A DNA stretch of 64,000 nt. It comes from DATCJA01 sp963814955 (GTDB lineage Bacteria > Acidobacteriota > Vicinamibacteria > Vicinamibacterales > UBA2999). Of the stretch, positions 1-7,980 are shown one piece after another. Under the pieces are notes generated by a model. It made no database searches. It was not told the origin of the DNA and saw nothing but the letters and a program-made list of their open reading frames with translations. The stretch is from positions 1 to 64,000 of the forward strand of contig CAWFEX010000012.1 in NCBI GenBank assembly GCA_963814955.1, in the 5' to 3' direction. How positions within the stretch are numbered: the first letter of the stretch is position 1; each line of letters starts with the position of its first letter. Made by a program: the position numbers and the translations under genes.

Positions 1-800
1 GATGTATTGCTTCAGCAAATTGCCGAAGACCGCTCTCGTTCGCAGGTATTGGCTGCCGATCGTTGCCGACAGATTGTTCCAGGCCGGTTCCTCGACGTTG
101 GCCGGTGGGCTCAAGGATGCGGCCCGACGTGGCAGAACGCGCAGGCCATCCCCACGCGGTAAGGTCTGACCAGCGACGGATCCAGGTAGTAGGACGGGTC
201 GCTGTAATAGCGCTTCACGTCCCAGCGACTAGCCGCTGCGGTGTCGAACTTCGAGTTGGCGTAGAGCCGCAGTCCGACGATGCCCGATGAACGTCCGAAC
301 CTGAGTTCGTCGGGTTTCTTGACGCTCTCGTCTGTCGGTTTCCGAATGTACAAGCCGACACGATCCGCGGTTGTCGGTACGGCTGTATCGGGTTCGACGA
401 TGAGCCCGGCCTTCTCGAACCGCCGCCACTGTCGCTCAGGGTTGAAATCGACAAGCTTCAACAGATCGATGAATCCAGGGTTGTAATTGGCGAGCCAATC
501 CCAGAAGGCTTCGTTGCCGCCCGTCCACAACATCCAGGTGTTCCGACCTCGAATCTGTTCGGGAGTCAGATCTAGAGGCTGGAGCTGCCCGGCAACGGCG
601 CCCGGCATTTGATCCATCTGCGAGAAGTAGTTGGAGTCGTCGGCCGGAAAGTCTGCCTTCGTCTTTCCGGCAGTTTTGGCTTCATCTTCGATCGGCGCGC
701 TCGGGGCGGCGCTGCACCCCCATTGGCTGCCGGCAAGGATGACGAGTTGGAGGAGAACCAGGAAGAGCGACACTCTGCCTGCCGTCACGCGGCGCGTCAT
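1..800 (-). CDS. c-type heme protein, 3' end beyond window, frameshifted
   Basis: Exported protein that probably binds one covalent heme: the sequence CAFCH (a CxxCH motif) lies near position 130, following about 215 residues without other recognised domains. The N-terminus has basic residues and a hydrophobic stretch ending near a Cys, so it is secreted and perhaps a lipoprotein. I chose ATG at 800 because it overlaps the upstream patatin gene stop as ATGA, implying coupled translation. The frame hits TGA at 111-113 just after GPHP, but shifting one base (from about 113) continues as SPPANVEEPAWNNLSATIG and stays open to the window edge. This looks like a one-base deletion in a longer cytochrome c protein. 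Exact family and redox partner are unknown. Confidence 0.7.
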
Positions 801-3748
801 TGCAGTTTCCACAACGGAGAGGTGCCGTTCGTTTCGAACGTCCTCCACGCCTGGTTGATGCACTGCTGCTGCGGGGTCGTCAGCTTCCACGACAAGGGCG
901 CCCCTTGACACACTGGTGCGCGGTCCGTGCCCGGGTAGTCGAACACATACGGGACGATGCGCACGTGCCGGCCTTCCCACTTCTCCTCCAGGAGCCGGAG
1001 CGTCTGAACGCCACCGGCCCACTGTGCGAACGACAATGCATGGAGCGCCGTAGACGGCGGCGCCGTAATCTGCCAACGCCATCCATGACGGGCGATCGTC
1101 AGATCGAGTAAGGGCGGCGGTTCGGGGCTTTCGGAGTTGCCTAGCCGCGTCAATAGCGGCGAGTCTGACGCAACCAGACCGCGGGCAATCACGACGCCCA
1201 CTTCGCCGGGCATCCCTTGCCCCTCACTGAACAGTTCCTCGAGCGCATCGTCAACCCACTGAGACAGCGCCACGAGCCCATAGGTGTCGTAGTAACCGCC
1301 GTCGACCAGATGGAACGGCTCGACTCCTGGGATATCGAGCGTTGCTGCAGGGCTGACGTACGGGAATGCGGCGGACAGGCGGGCCGCCGTCACCATCTTC
1401 AGTCCGATGTCGCGCGCTGGACCGTTGTCGCTGCCTGACAGGCGCAGGATTCGGTTGGCGCTTTCAACCACCGGATATTGGCGGGCCTCTTTCTGAAAAC
1501 GAGCTCTGTACGCGGGCGTCGGCAACTGCGTTGTCGCAAACGCGATGGGCCGGCCGGACTCGACGATCGTGCTGTTGAACAGGAAGGCCGGAAATGGCCG
1601 CGACGGAGCAGGCCCGAGGTTGAAGTCGCGGGCGCGCTCCGACCACCTTCGCAGCGTTGCCTCGTTCATCTGCGCTTCCGGCAACCGCTGTTCCCAACTG
1701 CTTTCGAGCGCTGCACCACGATCGCGGCCGCGTCTGAACCCGATGATCCCGAATATATCGCTCCCGATGAGTGCAGTGGCGACGTCGTCCAAGCTCGGTT
1801 TCAGCGCTTGTTCTTCGGCCTTTTTCAAAGACGACTCGCCCTCGTATGCGCCGTAATACAACGAGCCCATCGACGCACCTGAAACGGAGCTGATCATGGC
1901 TACGCGGCTGCGCAGTCCGCCCCGCAGATGTTCGTCGATACCGCGCAGCACTCGCAGTGTCCAGGCACCTGCCTGAATGCCACCACCCGCGGCCGCGACG
2001 ACGAGGGGTCGCTCCCCGAAGCGCTTCAGTACCTGTCCCGGCGTCGCCAGGCTGTACGTGGCCGTCGTCAGGACCGTCGGTACCGTGTAGTCCGTTCGCG
2101 ACCAGGACCCCGACGTCAGCGCCGCGGCCAACGCGATGGTAAAGAGCGGCGTCCGATATCGATCGAGAAAGAACGCGACGCCCGTCAGCGCCCAACTCGT
2201 CAACAGCAAGAGAAGGACGATGGACGTGACCGTCGGCGCCCAGAATGCAGCTTCAGTGGCGTACAGGGGCTGCGTGTAAAACGTGAGATCTCCCGGACGT
2301 GATTTGAAGTAGAGCGCGACCCAGAACAATCCGACGGTGATCGCGAACTGAATCGATGCGAACGTATGGCCGGGCAGGATACGGCGTTCTCCGTCGGGAA
2401 GCGTTTCGACGTAGCCGCTCCTGCTCCCGAACAAACTCGAAACAAACGATCCGAGGCAGCGAAATTTGAACGCTGGCGGGGAGTGGTCAGCCGCTTTGTC
2501 CAACGCGTATGCCAAGCAGAACAAGTTGCGAAAGGGGACAGCAGGATCCCAGCGGGGCTTACCAGGAACCCTGTCCGAGAGGAGCGCCGCAATCAACTCG
2601 ATGAGGAACAGCAGGAGCAGCGCTCCGATCGTGCCTGTCACGATACCGGCGACTATCGTCCGCATGCTCAGGGACAGCGACACGAGCCCGACCGAAAACA
2701 GCAGGGAACCGGCTGCCACGACACCAGTCCAGAACACCCCAAACGCAAAGACTTCGTGATCGAGCACGCGAAGCGATTCGTCCTGCACCCGCTCCCAGCT
2801 GTAGGCGCGCACGTTGCCTATCTGGGTTCCGCATGCGAACAACACGGCGATCGCCGCCATTGTCGTCAGCACGACGCCGCTGAAGTTGGCGGCCACGAGA
2901 ATGCCCCCGAGCAGGTCCACCGCAGGCCCGAGCGCGATCGGCCCGAAGGCGGCGAGTATCAGCAGAATGATGAGTGATGCGCGTGCCAGGTACAGAAAGC
3001 GCAGCATCAGTCCGCTCATGTTGAGGAGACGAAACTGGAGTAAAAACGCAACGGCAGGCGCCAACAGCGCTGTGAGCGTCACCCAATCGAGACGCCGGAA
3101 CAGGGCGCCGCCGACGAAGATGGCAGATGGGGGATCGCCGATGCCGAAGAGCGCGGCGACGCCAACGACGCCGACAGATCCGAGAGCGCCGATGCAGAAC
3201 AGTGCCGCGATGCCCCGGGCCACAGGTCGGCGCCAGCGGTCGAGGACGGCTGCTTCACGGCGCCACCCGGCTGCTAGAGATAGCAGGACAAGGCCGGCAA
3301 CAACCCATTTCGTTGCCGCGGCGATGTTCATTGCCGCGAACCACCAGTCGGGGGTCTGTCCGCTTCCCTCGCCGAGCCTCCGCAACACGAGAAGGCCGAA
3401 CACGTTTTCCGTCGCGTCCGCGATCATCACGACGATGGCGCCATACTGCGCGAGCCGGGCCCGAGGGGCGGATGTCAGCAGCCGGACCGATGCCCGGAGC
3501 AGCAGGCCGTACGCGACGAGAAACATCATGTCCGCGGCGAGTTGCGCGCGGAGCAGGCTCACGGTTTCGAACCGGGGTGTCGGCTCTCCCGGTTCAAGCA
3601 GCAACTGGTTGAACTGCTTCGCGTCGTGAGCAAAAAGGACGCTCGCCACGCTGAGATCGCCCGGGCGAACCGCGGCGACGACCGCGAATGCTGCAAGCGC
3701 GACAACCGTGAGCCACGACAGGCGAAGGCGATTGGTCAGACTATGCAC
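797..3748 (-). CDS. Polytopic membrane protein with C-terminal patatin-like phospholipase domain
   Basis: A 983-residue protein. Residues 1 to about 560 contain roughly 12 hydrophobic segments; the last 400 residues form a patatin-like lipid acyl hydrolase domain. Visible catalytic parts are the oxyanion loop GGGIQAG (from residue 588), the nucleophile motif GASMG with Ser near 626, and the dyad Asp in DGG near 816, so it should be active. Patatins cleave acyl esters of membrane lipids. The fusion to a large membrane region places the hydrolase at the inner membrane, side not determined. Its stop overlaps the start of the downstream heme protein, so the two form an operon. The substrate and the function of the membrane part are not known. 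Confidence 0.85.
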   Translation of the reverse strand: MHSLTNRLRLSWLTVVALAAFAVVAAVRPGDLSVASVLFAHDAKQFNQLLLEPGEPTPRFETVSLLRAQLAADMMFLVAYGLLLRASVRLLTSAPRARLAQYGAIVVMIADATENVFGLLVLRRLGEGSGQTPDWWFAAMNIAAATKWVVAGLVLLSLAAGWRREAAVLDRWRRPVARGIAALFCIGALGSVGVVGVAALFGIGDPPSAIFVGGALFRRLDWVTLTALLAPAVAFLLQFRLLNMSGLMLRFLYLARASLIILLILAAFGPIALGPAVDLLGGILVAANFSGVVLTTMAAIAVLFACGTQIGNVRAYSWERVQDESLRVLDHEVFAFGVFWTGVVAAGSLLFSVGLVSLSLSMRTIVAGIVTGTIGALLLLFLIELIAALLSDRVPGKPRWDPAVPFRNLFCLAYALDKAADHSPPAFKFRCLGSFVSSLFGSRSGYVETLPDGERRILPGHTFASIQFAITVGLFWVALYFKSRPGDLTFYTQPLYATEAAFWAPTVTSIVLLLLLTSWALTGVAFFLDRYRTPLFTIALAAALTSGSWSRTDYTVPTVLTTATYSLATPGQVLKRFGERPLVVAAAGGGIQAGAWTLRVLRGIDEHLRGGLRSRVAMISSVSGASMGSLYYGAYEGESSLKKAEEQALKPSLDDVATALIGSDIFGIIGFRRGRDRGAALESSWEQRLPEAQMNEATLRRWSERARDFNLGPAPSRPFPAFLFNSTIVESGRPIAFATTQLPTPAYRARFQKEARQYPVVESANRILRLSGSDNGPARDIGLKMVTAARLSAAFPYVSPAATLDIPGVEPFHLVDGGYYDTYGLVALSQWVDDALEELFSEGQGMPGEVGVVIARGLVASDSPLLTRLGNSESPEPPPLLDLTIARHGWRWQITAPPSTALHALSFAQWAGGVQTLRLLEEKWEGRHVRIVPYVFDYPGTDRAPVCQGAPLSWKLTTPQQQCINQAWRTFETNGTSPLWKLQ

Positions 3749-4323
3749 GACTCGCTCCGATTCGTGGACCGAATATTCGGCGACCAGATATATCGGCTAG
3801 CAGAGACTACGCATCGCGCGCGTCCTGACGCCGTTTTGGAAACTCGCGGTTTTGGTGAGCCGGTTCGAGCCGCGGGGGCGCGATCATAGCCGTTTGGCTG
3901 CCTGACTGAATACCGAAAAGTGGCGAAAAGCCTGGGGCTTTATCGCGACCCAATGATGAAAACGCGCGGGCTGGCCATTCCGAACACCAACGACCCGTCA
4001 GGAGCGCCGTGGCCCCGGAGGGCGCCGGCGTCCGGGACCTGTCCGCGGCAGCCGCCGGTAGGCCTGCGTCGGTCCGGTGCTGGCTGGGAGACGTTTGACC
4101 GTTGCGCCCCCGTCGGTAGCCGTCGATCCGAGCGCTCAGCGAACAGCTTCTGGCAACAATCAACGCGGCCGACGTTTCCGAGGCGAAAAAGATCGTCCTG
4201 TCGGAATGGATAGCTTTGCAGTTCACGTTCGGCCTGGGCACCGACTCCGACCACTCACCAGTCCGAATCAGCCGGTTCCTGAAGGCTGCGTCAGAACTCA
4301 CAAAGCGGCTGTGAAGATTCAGC
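3749..4323. other. 575-bp gap with one unexplained open frame
   Basis: No recognised gene lies between the patatin and kinase genes. On the plus strand, 4120-4314 is open for 64 codons after a TAG at 4117-4119 and reads like real protein (for example LSEQLLATINAADVSEAKK and ISRFLKAASELTKRL). It has no ATG, GTG or TTG near its beginning. An in-frame-looking continuation upstream lies in another frame (reading VAPPSVAVDP), so this could be the end of a frameshifted or decayed small gene. It would end 9 bases before the convergent kinase stop. Family not recognised. Confidence 0.3.
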
Positions 4324-6042
4324 TCACCGCAACGGCGTTGCCTGCCATGCGTGTTCGAGCTCGATGACATCTGAAAAGCGCTTATCCGGACGGGACGCGA
4401 GGCACCGCAACAGGCACAGTGCAGCGTCGACCGGCAATAGCGGAGCGTACTTCCGTGGATCGACGACTTTACCGGCGAGTTCCGCGGCCACGAGGCGCTC
4501 GACCGTCGTTGCCTTGAACGGCCGGCGACCGGTGAGGAGTTCGTAGCCAATAACCCCAATCATGAAGATGTCCGTGCGGCCGTCAGGCTTTTCGCCGAAC
4601 AACAGTTCCGGTGCGAGATAGAACGCATCGCCATCGATCGCCTTCTGGCCGCGGACCGGCTGCACGCCCGTGCGTGTGAACACTTCATGGATCTCCGACA
4701 CACCGGCCGACGAGATCACGAGGCGGGCAGGGTCCCCACTAGTGGCGAGGCGGATGATCGATGGCGTCAATCCAAAGGCGAGCAGGCCGTGTGTATGCAA
4801 TGCACAAGTGGCGCCGGTCAGATCCAGCAGCAGAGCGCGGCCGTCGTTCCACGCGAATGCGCCTTCACGGTCCATTACCTCACGTAATGAGGAGCCCGGA
4901 ACGAAGTCAGTGACGACGTACACGAGGTCGTGCTCCTCGCCGTAGTCACGCACGCGCAAAATTGAGGGGTGATTGACCGGTGCCATGCGCGCCTCCCGCA
5001 TGAAACGGGTCCGGGCGGCCTCCCACTCGGTATCCTGTTCCCGCCGGATGACGCGGATCGCCACCTCGTGCCGCGTGGCGCGATGAGTCCCCTTGTGGAT
5101 ATAGCTGCCGAGACGACCGCGCCCAATGACCTCACCGACTTCGTACGCATCGGCCATCCGTGACGTGGACCCTTCGACAATTGCGGGAAGTCTGTCGGTG
5201 TCGCCGGAAAGCGCCTGTGCAAAGCGGGACGCCGTTTCCCATCTCGACTGCGGGTCCTTCGCGAGCGCTTTGACGATGGCCGTTTCCATGCGCGGCGGGA
5301 TGTCGGGGCGATATCGTGTTGGTGCTTCGGGCATTTCAAATAGATGTTTGGCAATCAGAGCTGGGGTATCGGGCGCCTCGAACGGGCGGCGGCCTGTCAG
5401 CAGCTCGTAAATCGTCACGCCGAAGCTGTAAATATCGGATCGTTCGCCGACTTCTTCGTCGTTCAGTTGTTCCGGCGAGGCGTACGCAACGGTTACGTGC
5501 GTCGGGCCGTCATCGGCCCGCCGAGCGCTCTGGGCCTTAGTCACCCGAAGAGCGCCAATACCGAAATCAATGATTTTGTAAACGACTTCACCGCCCGCGT
5601 AATGATGCGTCATCACGTTGCCGGGCTTCAGATCGCGGTGGACGATGCCTTGGGCGTGCGCCACGTCGAGTGCGCTGCCAATTTGCGAGGCGATACGGCA
5701 TACCTCGGCGACGTCGAACCTACCGCGATCGTGGAGCTGCTGTTTGAGGCTCGGGCCGTTCAAGTGTTCCATCACAAGATACGGACCGAGACCGGTTTCG
5801 ATACCGAAGTCAAGGACGCTGACGATATGGGGATGATGCAGTGCGGCGCACATCCGTGCCTCGTCCATGAAACGTGTTTCCAACATCCGGACGTCGCCGT
5901 TGCGGGTGATGATCTTGATCGCCACGACATCGCCAAGGCGGGTGCGGCGGCAGCGATACACCTTTCCCATCCCGCCAACGCCGATACATTCTTCGATCTT
6001 GTATCGCCCGTCCAGAACGGCGCCGGGGCGAACGTGCCGCAT
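4324..6042 (-). CDS. Soluble Ser/Thr protein kinase fused to a pseudokinase
   Basis: A 572-residue protein with two Hanks-type kinase domains and no clear membrane segment. Domain 1 (about 14-280) has a complete active site: glycine loop GVGGMG at 21-26, Lys43 in AIK, HRDLKPGN from 135, DFG at 159-161, and SPE. Domain 2 (about 299-570) keeps the fold, including the C-lobe pattern APELLFGEKPDGRTDIF, but has lost all three catalytic signatures: the Lys becomes Arg329, HRD becomes AFG near 422, and DFG becomes SAG near 445. Domain 2 is therefore inferred to be a regulatory or docking pseudokinase. The gene is divergent from an ECF sigma factor 96 bases away, which suggests a shared signalling pathway. 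Confidence 0.88.
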   Translation of the reverse strand: MRHVRPGAVLDGRYKIEECIGVGGMGKVYRCRRTRLGDVVAIKIITRNGDVRMLETRFMDEARMCAALHHPHIVSVLDFGIETGLGPYLVMEHLNGPSLKQQLHDRGRFDVAEVCRIASQIGSALDVAHAQGIVHRDLKPGNVMTHHYAGGEVVYKIIDFGIGALRVTKAQSARRADDGPTHVTVAYASPEQLNDEEVGERSDIYSFGVTIYELLTGRRPFEAPDTPALIAKHLFEMPEAPTRYRPDIPPRMETAIVKALAKDPQSRWETASRFAQALSGDTDRLPAIVEGSTSRMADAYEVGEVIGRGRLGSYIHKGTHRATRHEVAIRVIRREQDTEWEAARTRFMREARMAPVNHPSILRVRDYGEEHDLVYVVTDFVPGSSLREVMDREGAFAWNDGRALLLDLTGATCALHTHGLLAFGLTPSIIRLATSGDPARLVISSAGVSEIHEVFTRTGVQPVRGQKAIDGDAFYLAPELLFGEKPDGRTDIFMIGVIGYELLTGRRPFKATTVERLVAAELAGKVVDPRKYAPLLPVDAALCLLRCLASRPDKRFSDVIELEHAWQATPLR

Positions 6043-6138
6043 GCGCGAATTCTACGTTACCGAGGTCGACTAAACGCGTCGACGGCGCGCGGGCTCGGAA
6101 CGCTCTCCCTCGTGTGAAGCGGTATCATTCGAGACGCC
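6043..6138. promoter_or_regulatory. Divergent kinase/sigma-factor intergenic region with paired GTCGAC sites
   Basis: The 96 bases between two divergent regulatory genes must hold both start signals. Two identical palindromic hexamers GTCGAC lie at 6065-6070 and 6078-6083, 13 bases (just over one helical turn) apart start to start. They could be an operator, but GTCGAC is not rare in such GC-rich DNA. No clear -35/-10 pair was seen. Confidence 0.25.
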
Positions 6139-6762
6139 GTGCCAACCAAGACCGTCAGGAAGACCCGCCTTCTGAGCGACGAACCGACCGTCGAGCTCGT
6201 GCGTAAAGCGCGCACGGGTGACGAGGCGGCGCTCGAGGCGCTGCTGGAGCGGTGTCTGCCCCCGCTCAGACGGTGGGCTCACGGCAGGCTGCCGGCCCGG
6301 GCACGGGGGCATCTCGATACCGTTGATCTCGTTCAGGAGGCAGCCATCAATGCTGTCGCGCGCCTCCAGACCTTCGAACCTCGTGGCGTCGGCGCGATGC
6401 AGGGGTACTTGAGACGCTCGGTCATCAACAAGATTCGTGACGAAATGCGGCGGGTGAGCAGGCGGCCCCTACCCGCTGAGCTGACGGACAACATCTTTTC
6501 CGATGACGCAACGCCCTTGGAGCGCTTGATGCTCAAGCGACGTTACCGCCAGTACAAGGCGGCTCTGAAGCGTCTCAGACCCAAGGACCGCGACCTCGTG
6601 GTCGCTCGCATGGAAAGCCAGTGGACCATTCAGCAGATCAGCCAATCGTTCGGGTTTGCGACAGCGGCTGCGGCCAGGATGGCAGTTACGCGCGCGCTGC
6701 GGCGTCTGATGACACAGCTTGAAACCGGGGACGCACCGGCAAAGCCGAAGACTCGCGCCTGA
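6139..6762 (+). CDS. ECF-type RNA polymerase sigma factor
   Basis: A 207-residue sigma-70 family protein of the extracytoplasmic-function type. Region 2 is visible at about residues 20-95, including the core contact signature DTVDLVQEA. Region 4, at about 140-185, has a helix-turn-helix (LRPKDRDLVVARM through ALRRL). Start is GTG at 6139; the N-terminus MPTKTVRK is basic. Sigma factors of this kind are often encoded beside Ser/Thr kinases in Acidobacteria and Planctomycetes, and here the kinase gene is divergent. No anti-sigma gene is adjacent, so control by phosphorylation is plausible but inferred. The target promoters are unknown; the two secreted-protein genes just downstream are candidates. 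Confidence 0.85.
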   Translation: MPTKTVRKTRLLSDEPTVELVRKARTGDEAALEALLERCLPPLRRWAHGRLPARARGHLDTVDLVQEAAINAVARLQTFEPRGVGAMQGYLRRSVINKIRDEMRRVSRRPLPAELTDNIFSDDATPLERLMLKRRYRQYKAALKRLRPKDRDLVVARMESQWTIQQISQSFGFATAAAARMAVTRALRRLMTQLETGDAPAKPKTRA

Positions 6763-6841
6763 TCATACGCGCGCCCGTCGCTCCTGCTGGGATTGTTCAA
6801 TCCGGCGACCTCCTTCGTTTACTAGCTAGAAGGGGGCACAC

Positions 6842-7228
6842 ATGCTCAAGCGCATAGTCGTTCTGATGGCAGTCGTCGTTGCATTAGCGGCGCTGCTCGT
6901 CCCGTCGTCCACGCACGCTTCGATGTCTACGCTGGCGATGTCGAAAGTCAATCACCTGACGTTCAACACTCCTGTCAGGCTGCCGGGCGCCCTGCTGACG
7001 CCGGGGACGTACACTTTCCAGGCGGGTCCCCAGGGGAACAGCTTGGACATCGTTCGCGTCACGACCCGTGATGGCCGGCGCATTCTCTACACGGGCTTCA
7101 CCGCTGCTGTCACGCGGGCGACGAGGGGGCCAATGGTGTCCTTCGGCGAGGCGCCCGCTGGTTCGCCGCAGCCGATCGCGGTGTGGTACGAGGACGGTTC
7201 CACAATCGGGCACCAGTTTCGTTACTAA
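6842..7228 (+). CDS. Small secreted protein, paralogue A
   Basis: A 128-residue protein with a signal peptide (basic MLKR, hydrophobic core, probable cut after THA near residue 27) and a mature domain rich in beta-forming residues. It shares with the gene at 7485 the pattern KVN(H/Q)(L/V)TF, PV.LPG..L.PG.Y.F.AG, NIVRV or DIVRV, F.GEAP.G.P.PI, W Y and a final GH.F.Y. A purine-rich ribosome site (AGAAGGGGG) precedes the ATG. Function unknown; presumably periplasmic or exported. A perfect hairpin follows. The leader shares CGTTTAC with the leader of its paralogue, hinting at common control. Confidence 0.72.
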   Translation: MLKRIVVLMAVVVALAALLVPSSTHASMSTLAMSKVNHLTFNTPVRLPGALLTPGTYTFQAGPQGNSLDIVRVTTRDGRRILYTGFTAAVTRATRGPMVSFGEAPAGSPQPIAVWYEDGSTIGHQFRY

Positions 7229-7244
7229 TCGCAGTAGCCCGCCA

Positions 7245-7277
7245 AGGTGCGAAGGAATTGTCGTCTCCTTCGCACCT
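7245..7277 (+). terminator. Perfect 12-bp hairpin after paralogue A
   Basis: AGGTGCGAAGGA at 7245-7256 pairs exactly with TCCTTCGCACCT at 7266-7277 around a 9-base loop. It starts 16 bases after the stop codon. There is no clear T tract afterwards, so it may end transcription weakly or protect the 3' end of the mRNA. Confidence 0.55.
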
Positions 7278-7484
7278 CTCCATCGGTTTGCATTCCTTAT
7301 TACCCACTCTTTACATCGACCGCTCGCGTGAACCCATTCCGCTCACTGCGCGTATGCTCCCAGCACGTTGGTCGCGCTGATCATCTGTGTTCAGCGCGCG
7401 AAAGTGCGGTCCTGACGCATCAATGCACATAGTGTTCGATTCGGGCTGACTCTGCGTTTACGTCTAGTGAAGGAGGCAATTCCA

Positions 7485-7874
7485 ATGCGCAATCGCAGAA
7501 TCGTCCTGACCGCGCTCGTCGTCCTGCTCGCTGTGGTGTTAGCCACGCCATCGACGCAGGCGGGCGCCAGTCTCGGAAAAGTCAATCAAGTGACGTTCAG
7601 TGCTCCGGTCGCCCTCCCGGGCGTTGTCCTGCTTCCAGGAAAGTACGCGTTCGAAGCAGGAGCGCTGGGGATGAACCCCAACATCGTTCGCGTGACGAGC
7701 GCCGACTACCAGAAGCTGTACTTCGTCGGATTCACCCAACGGATTCCACGTCCGGCAGCGATAGCATCCAACGAAGTGATATCGCTCGGAGAGGCACCGG
7801 TTGGAACACCGAGTCCCATCAGAGCGTGGTATCCGATCGGTTCGCAGGCGGGTCATGAGTTTCTTTACCGGTAG
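7485..7874 (+). CDS. Small secreted protein, paralogue B
   Basis: A 129-residue protein, paralogue of the gene at 6842, with a signal peptide (MRNRR, hydrophobic core, cut likely after TQA) and the same LPG..L.PGKY.FEAG, NIVRV, SLGEAPVGTP and GHEF.YR signatures. I chose ATG at 7485 because AAGGAGG lies 9-15 bases upstream; a GTG at 7467 would place that ribosome site inside the gene. Paired paralogues separated by about 250 bases suggest a recent tandem duplication followed by divergence. Function unknown. A strong hairpin follows the stop. Confidence 0.72.
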   Translation: MRNRRIVLTALVVLLAVVLATPSTQAGASLGKVNQVTFSAPVALPGVVLLPGKYAFEAGALGMNPNIVRVTSADYQKLYFVGFTQRIPRPAAIASNEVISLGEAPVGTPSPIRAWYPIGSQAGHEFLYR

Positions 7875-7880
7875 ATCGCC

Positions 7881-7919
7881 CGGGGATGCGCAGGAGCAGT
7901 AACGCTCTTCGCATCCCCG
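7881..7919 (+). terminator. Perfect 10-bp hairpin after paralogue B
   Basis: CGGGGATGCG at 7881-7890 pairs with CGCATCCCCG at 7910-7919. Inside the 19-base loop GAGC and GCTC can pair further, giving a long stem. No T tract follows. It separates the small secreted genes from sucC, and its 3' arm lies about 60 bases before the sucC start. Confidence 0.55.
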
Positions 7920-7980
7920 CCACGTCGTGTAAGATCAAAGGCTGTTTGCGTCCGCACTCTCTTAACCTAAGCGTCATCCA

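Noticed and set aside
3807..4559. 250-codon minus-strand frame overlapping the kinase end
   Set aside because: Lies in another frame over a clear kinase domain and has no family pattern; a shadow of GC-rich coding DNA.
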